64,000 nucleotides of DNA from Solimonas sp. Lineage in GTDB: Bacteria > Pseudomonadota > Gammaproteobacteria > Nevskiales > Nevskiaceae. This document shows positions 61,120 to 64,000 of the stretch, piece after piece. The stretch spans positions 50,324-114,323 of the forward strand of contig JASBRP010000022.1 in the NCBI GenBank assembly GCA_030149365.1. The letters run 5' to 3'. Position 1 is the stretch's first letter. Each line of letters starts with the position of its first letter. Made by a program: the position numbers and the translations under genes. Below the pieces are notes generated by a model. The model ran no database searches and had not been told where the DNA came from. It was given only the letters and a program-made list of their open reading frames with translations.

Positions 61120-62751
61120 TTATGAATCCAGCGGCTGCACGGAGCCGGGGCGCACGGTGGCGCCGAACATGTCCTTGAATGCGCGCACCACCGGATCGAC
61201 GTCGATCGCCGCCTCGGCATTGCGCTGGCGATCGGTGGCGCGCTGCTTGTCCAGCTCCACCGGGGTGTCCGCCACCGGCGCGGTGGCGATCTCGATCTGC
61301 AGGCGGATGGGCTCGCCCAGCTGCGCCGACAGCGCCTGCTCGATGGCCGTGCGGCGGCTCTCCTGCAGCAGGTGCTTGAGGCGCGAATCCAGCGTCAGGC
61401 TGACCGTGCTGCCCTCGCGGCCACTCCAGACGCAGTTGCGCGCCAGCGGCTTGGTGAAACCGTCCAGGCCCAGGGCCTCCACGCGCTCATCCCAGGCCGC
61501 ATCCGGCCGCAGCAGGATCGAGGGCGGCGTGCGGGCCGGCGCCGTGGCAACCGCGGCAGGCGTCACGGCCGGAGCTACGGCGGGAGCGGCAGCAGCCGCC
61601 CGCCCACCGCCCGCGGCAGCCGGCGCGGAGCGGGCCTGCGGCGTGCTGCCGGCGCTCTGCGCCGGGGCCGAGCCCGGGCGGAAGGCCAGCATGCGCAACA
61701 GGGTCATCTCGAAGCCCATGCGCGGATCCGGTGCCCAGGGCATGTCGCGACGGCCCAGCACGGCAATCTGGTAGTAGAGCTGCACGTCTTCGCGGCCCAT
61801 GCGGTCCTTCAACTCCACCAGCGCCGCATCGTCGTCTTCGGCGCGGGCATTGGGCAGCAGTTGCAGCACGGCGATGCGCTGCAGGTGGCCGGCCAGGTCG
61901 TTGAGCAGCGCGCCGTAGTCCGGCGCCTGTTCCTCCAGCCGCTGGATGCAGGCCAGCAGCGCGTCCGGATCGCCGCTGGCCAGCGCCGCCAGGATCTCGA
62001 ACAGGGTCTGCCGGCCGGTGGTGCCGAGCATCTCCTCCACACCCTCGCGCTTCAGGCCCTGGCCGCCGGAGAAGGCGATGGCCTGGTCCACCAGCGACAG
62101 CCCGTCACGCATCGAGCCATCGGCGGAACGCGCGATCTCGGTCAGCGCGGCAATCTCGTAGGTCACCGCCTCGTCGTCCAGCACCTTGGCCAGCTGGTCG
62201 CGGATCACCGATACCGGCAGGCGCTTGAGGTTGAACTGCAGGCAGCGCGACAGCACCGTCACCAGCAGCTTCTGCGGGTCGGTGGTCGCCAGGATGAACT
62301 TCACATGCGGCGGCGGCTCCTCCAGCGTCTTAAGCAGCGCATTGAAGGCGCTCTTGGACAGCATGTGGACTTCGTCGATCAGGTAGACCTTGTAGCGGCC
62401 GCGCGCCGGCGCGTACTGCGCGTTCTCGATCACCTGGCGCACGTCGTCGACGCCGGTATTGGAGGCCGCGTCGATCTCCAGCAGGTCCACGCAGCGCCCT
62501 TCGTCCACTTCCCGGCAGGCCGAGCAGACATTGCAGGGATTGGCGCTGACGCCGGCATCGCAGTTCAGGCACTTGGCGATGATGCGCGCCAGCGTCGTCT
62601 TGCCGACACCGCGCGTACCGGTCAGCAGGATCGCCGGGTGCAGCTTGTCGCCATCCAGCGCATGCGACAGCGCCTTGACGACATGCCCCTGCCCCATCAC
62701 GTCCTCGAATTTCCGCGGACGGTACTTGCGGGCCAGCGCGAGATAGCTCAT
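61120..62751 (-). CDS. dnaX: DNA polymerase III subunit tau
   Basis: This 543-residue clamp-loader ATPase has Walker [15 protein letters not shown], a zinc knuckle ([19 protein letters not shown]), Walker [11 protein letters not shown] and the sensor [16 protein letters not shown]. The middle is Ala/Pro-rich and a C-terminal domain of about 120 residues would bind the polymerase. It is shorter than E. coli tau (643), and no A-rich slippery site for a gamma product is visible. It is downstream of the 4.5S RNA gene, as in pseudomonads. Confidence 0.97.
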   Translation of the reverse strand: MSYLALARKYRPRKFEDVMGQGHVVKALSHALDGDKLHPAILLTGTRGVGKTTLARIIAKCLNCDAGVSANPCNVCSACREVDEGRCVDLLEIDAASNTGVDDVRQVIENAQYAPARGRYKVYLIDEVHMLSKSAFNALLKTLEEPPPHVKFILATTDPQKLLVTVLSRCLQFNLKRLPVSVIRDQLAKVLDDEAVTYEIAALTEIARSADGSMRDGLSLVDQAIAFSGGQGLKREGVEEMLGTTGRQTLFEILAALASGDPDALLACIQRLEEQAPDYGALLNDLAGHLQRIAVLQLLPNARAEDDDAALVELKDRMGREDVQLYYQIAVLGRRDMPWAPDPRMGFEMTLLRMLAFRPGSAPAQSAGSTPQARSAPAAAGGGRAAAAAPAVAPAVTPAAVATAPARTPPSILLRPDAAWDERVEALGLDGFTKPLARNCVWSGREGSTVSLTLDSRLKHLLQESRRTAIEQALSAQLGEPIRLQIEIATAPVADTPVELDKQRATDRQRNAEAAIDVDPVVRAFKDMFGATVRPGSVQPLDS

Positions 62752-62831
62752 GGGTGGCAGGAAGAATGGGTGAACCGCGATTGTCGCGGATTGGGGCGGG
62801 TCAGGCCAGTCTGGGAATTCACTCCAGGGGC

Positions 62832-63016
62832 CTTGGGTTTTCGCAGCGCGTAGCGAGCGAAGGCAGATTGTGGGCCGCCGGAGCCGCAGAAAGCGGAGCG
62901 TACATCAGTACGCGAGCATTCCGAGCACCGCCGGCACGCAATATGCCCCCGGCCCGGATCAGTTGCTTGATCGGCGCCGGGGCATGGCGAGCGCAGTAGC
63001 GCTGCGGAAAGCCAAG
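62832..63016. repeat. 185-bp palindromic element between ffs and dnaX
   Basis: Terminal arms CTTGGGTTTTCGCAGCGC (62832-62849) and its near-complement (62999-63016, 16 of 18) enclose nested hairpins, including GCGTAC-ATCA-GTACGC and a GGCGCCGGGG stem. The plan is like the element at 21029-21181, with a GTAC-loop-GTAC tip. It may process or terminate the 4.5S RNA transcript. Confidence 0.7.
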
Positions 63017-63021
63017 AGGGT

Positions 63022-63131
63022 GGCGGCCCGTACCAGCTGACTCCGGCACCCAGCGACACCGCTGCCGTTGCTCCCTTCCGGGCCTGGCGGGGTTCACGGC
63101 TTGCCGTCGCGGAGGGCCGGCACGGGCCACC
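63022..63131 (-). ncRNA. ffs: 4.5S (small bacterial) signal recognition particle RNA
   Basis: On the minus strand the 5' and 3' ends (GGTGGCCCGT and ACGGGCCGCC) pair to close the helix. The conserved apical domain CAGGCCCGGAAGGGAGCAAC carries the GGAA tetraloop at 63079-63076 and the asymmetric loops recognised by Ffh. The length is about 110 nt. Ends are estimated from base-pairing. It sits upstream of dnaX, its usual place in many gammaproteobacteria. Confidence 0.92.
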
Positions 63132-63208
63132 ATAGACAGGTTTCGTGCCGGGGTCCGGCGCGAGGGACGCGAATTCTGCCTGAATCGGCCGCCTGCTACC
63201 AGCGAGCG

Positions 63209-63913
63209 CTATCGGCTGGCCCGCAGCGCCGCCTGTTCGACCAGGGTCAGGGCCACCTTGTTGCGCAGGTAGACCGGCAGCAGCAGGTCCCCGGAGAGGG
63301 CCTGCCCCGCCTGGAACTGCGGCAGGGCCAGCCGCAGGATGTCCTCGGCGTGCGGCAGGGCGTCGGCCACGGTCCGAGTCGGCGTCACGCCGAAGGCCGC
63401 CGGCAACGCCTCCGGATAGGCGCCCCAGCCGGTACCGACCGCCGTCCAGTCCCCAGCGGCCACGGCAGGCACCTCGGCGGGGGCGCAGACGCCCTCGGCG
63501 TGCAGGGCGCGCGGCAGCCCATCGGCGGCGGCCACGTAGGCGCCCCAATAGACCTCGTTCATTCGCGCATCGATCGCCGCCAGCACCTGCGGCGCGCCGC
63601 CACGGATCGCGCGCAGCGCCATCGCCGGCAGCGAGGACACGCCGACCACCGGCCGGTCCAGGGCCAGCGACAGTCCCTTGACGAAGCCGACGCCGATACG
63701 CACCCCGGCAAAGCTGCCGGGCCCGATGCCGCAGGCGATACCGTCGAGTTGCGAGAACGCCAGGCCGGCGCCGGCCATCAGCTCCTGCACCATCGGCATC
63801 ATGCGCTCGGTGTGGCTGCGGCCGGCCGTCTCGAAGCGCTCTTCGATACGCCCATCCACGGACAGGGCGACGGAACAGGCTTCTGTGGCGGTATCGAGAG
63901 CGAGAATCTTCAT
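63209..63913 (-). CDS. tsaB: tRNA threonylcarbamoyladenosine synthesis protein TsaB
   Basis: This is a 234-residue ASKHA-fold scaffold protein. It has the N-terminal MKILALDTATEACSVAL, HTERMMPMVQELM, GIGPGSFAGVRIGVGFVKGL and GVSSLPAMA motifs. It partners TsaD in t6A37 tRNA modification. TsaB lacks the metal ligands of TsaD, as expected. It is preceded by a REP-type repeat. Confidence 0.95.
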   Translation of the reverse strand: MKILALDTATEACSVALSVDGRIEERFETAGRSHTERMMPMVQELMAGAGLAFSQLDGIACGIGPGSFAGVRIGVGFVKGLSLALDRPVVGVSSLPAMALRAIRGGAPQVLAAIDARMNEVYWGAYVAAADGLPRALHAEGVCAPAEVPAVAAGDWTAVGTGWGAYPEALPAAFGVTPTRTVADALPHAEDILRLALPQFQAGQALSGDLLLPVYLRNKVALTLVEQAALRASR

Positions 63914-63940
63914 GACGGTATTGTCGCAGGCCAGCCGTCC

Positions 63941-64000
63941 CGTGGGAGCGGCTTCAGCCGCGATCTTTGCTGTGGACCGCTCAAGATCGCGGCTGAAGCC
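63941..64000. repeat. REP-type inverted pair, cut by the window edge
   Basis: The unit at 63941-63965 is identical to 25762-25786, and its inverted partner begins at 63985. It lies upstream of tsaB. Confidence 0.85.

Noticed and set aside
61120..62751. Programmed frameshift in dnaX
   Set aside because: No run of A followed by AAG is visible on the coding strand.
62748..63548. 266-codon minus-strand frame upstream of dnaX
   Set aside because: It runs through the 4.5S RNA gene, the palindromic element and the tsaB 3' end in the wrong frame.

Overview
This window reads as the chromosome of a high-GC gammaproteobacterium, most likely from the Nevskiales/Solimonadaceae or Xanthomonadales neighbourhood. 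That placement is inferred from GC-rich codon use, several DUF1329 proteins, a TonB2/TtpC-type energy cluster, a PilZ/FimX-style c-di-GMP protein, an EpmA/EF-P/EpmB set and intergenic repeats. No rRNA or marker-gene search could be run, so the genus is open. Genes are packed tightly with many 1-4 bp stop/start overlaps, and one 0.8 kb stretch lacks a convincing gene.

Left edge (1-7593, minus strand): an ABC exporter pair followed by a very large PUFA/polyketide-type synthase that runs off the window. It has two nitronate-monooxygenase-like domains ahead of KS, AT and two tandem ACPs. After a low-coding gap holding a perfect 22-bp palindrome come a lipoprotein, lon behind a good sigma-32-like promoter, and a coupled four-gene envelope operon: small membrane protein, alpha-2-macroglobulin, RraB-like protein and PBP1C.

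Middle (21-46 kb): a ZIP-like/permease fusion transporter, mutS, a SURF1-like protein, DUF2970 and DUF2505 genes, two DUF1329 paralogues with similar upstream motifs, an ABC1/UbiB kinase and a divergent small helical protein. Next is a seven-gene minus-strand operon: hydrolase, DUF3450, TtpC-like ExbB, ExbB, ExbD, TonB and a TPR-DUF1329 fusion. A rhodanese, the EF-P beta-lysylation set (epmA, efp, epmB) and a degenerate GGDEF-EAL protein resembling FimX follow.

Right part (45-64 kb): an MgtC/DUF4010 membrane protein, htpX, parC and parE, then a plus-strand run xseB-ispA-[kleisin-like, MksE-like, SMC]-dxs. The three-gene condensin-like cassette sits inside a normally contiguous isoprenoid operon, is coupled to ispA, and has no JetD/MksG nuclease gene beside it. 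Beyond dxs are an encapsulated-ferritin-type protein without shell gene or targeting tail, a deoxyinosine/uracil-DNA glycosylase, ybaB and dnaX (no recR), the 4.5S SRP RNA and tsaB.

Several large inverted-repeat elements (21.0, 23.0, 25.8, 60.7, 62.9 and 64.0 kb) decorate the intergenic spaces. One has become part of a coding sequence.
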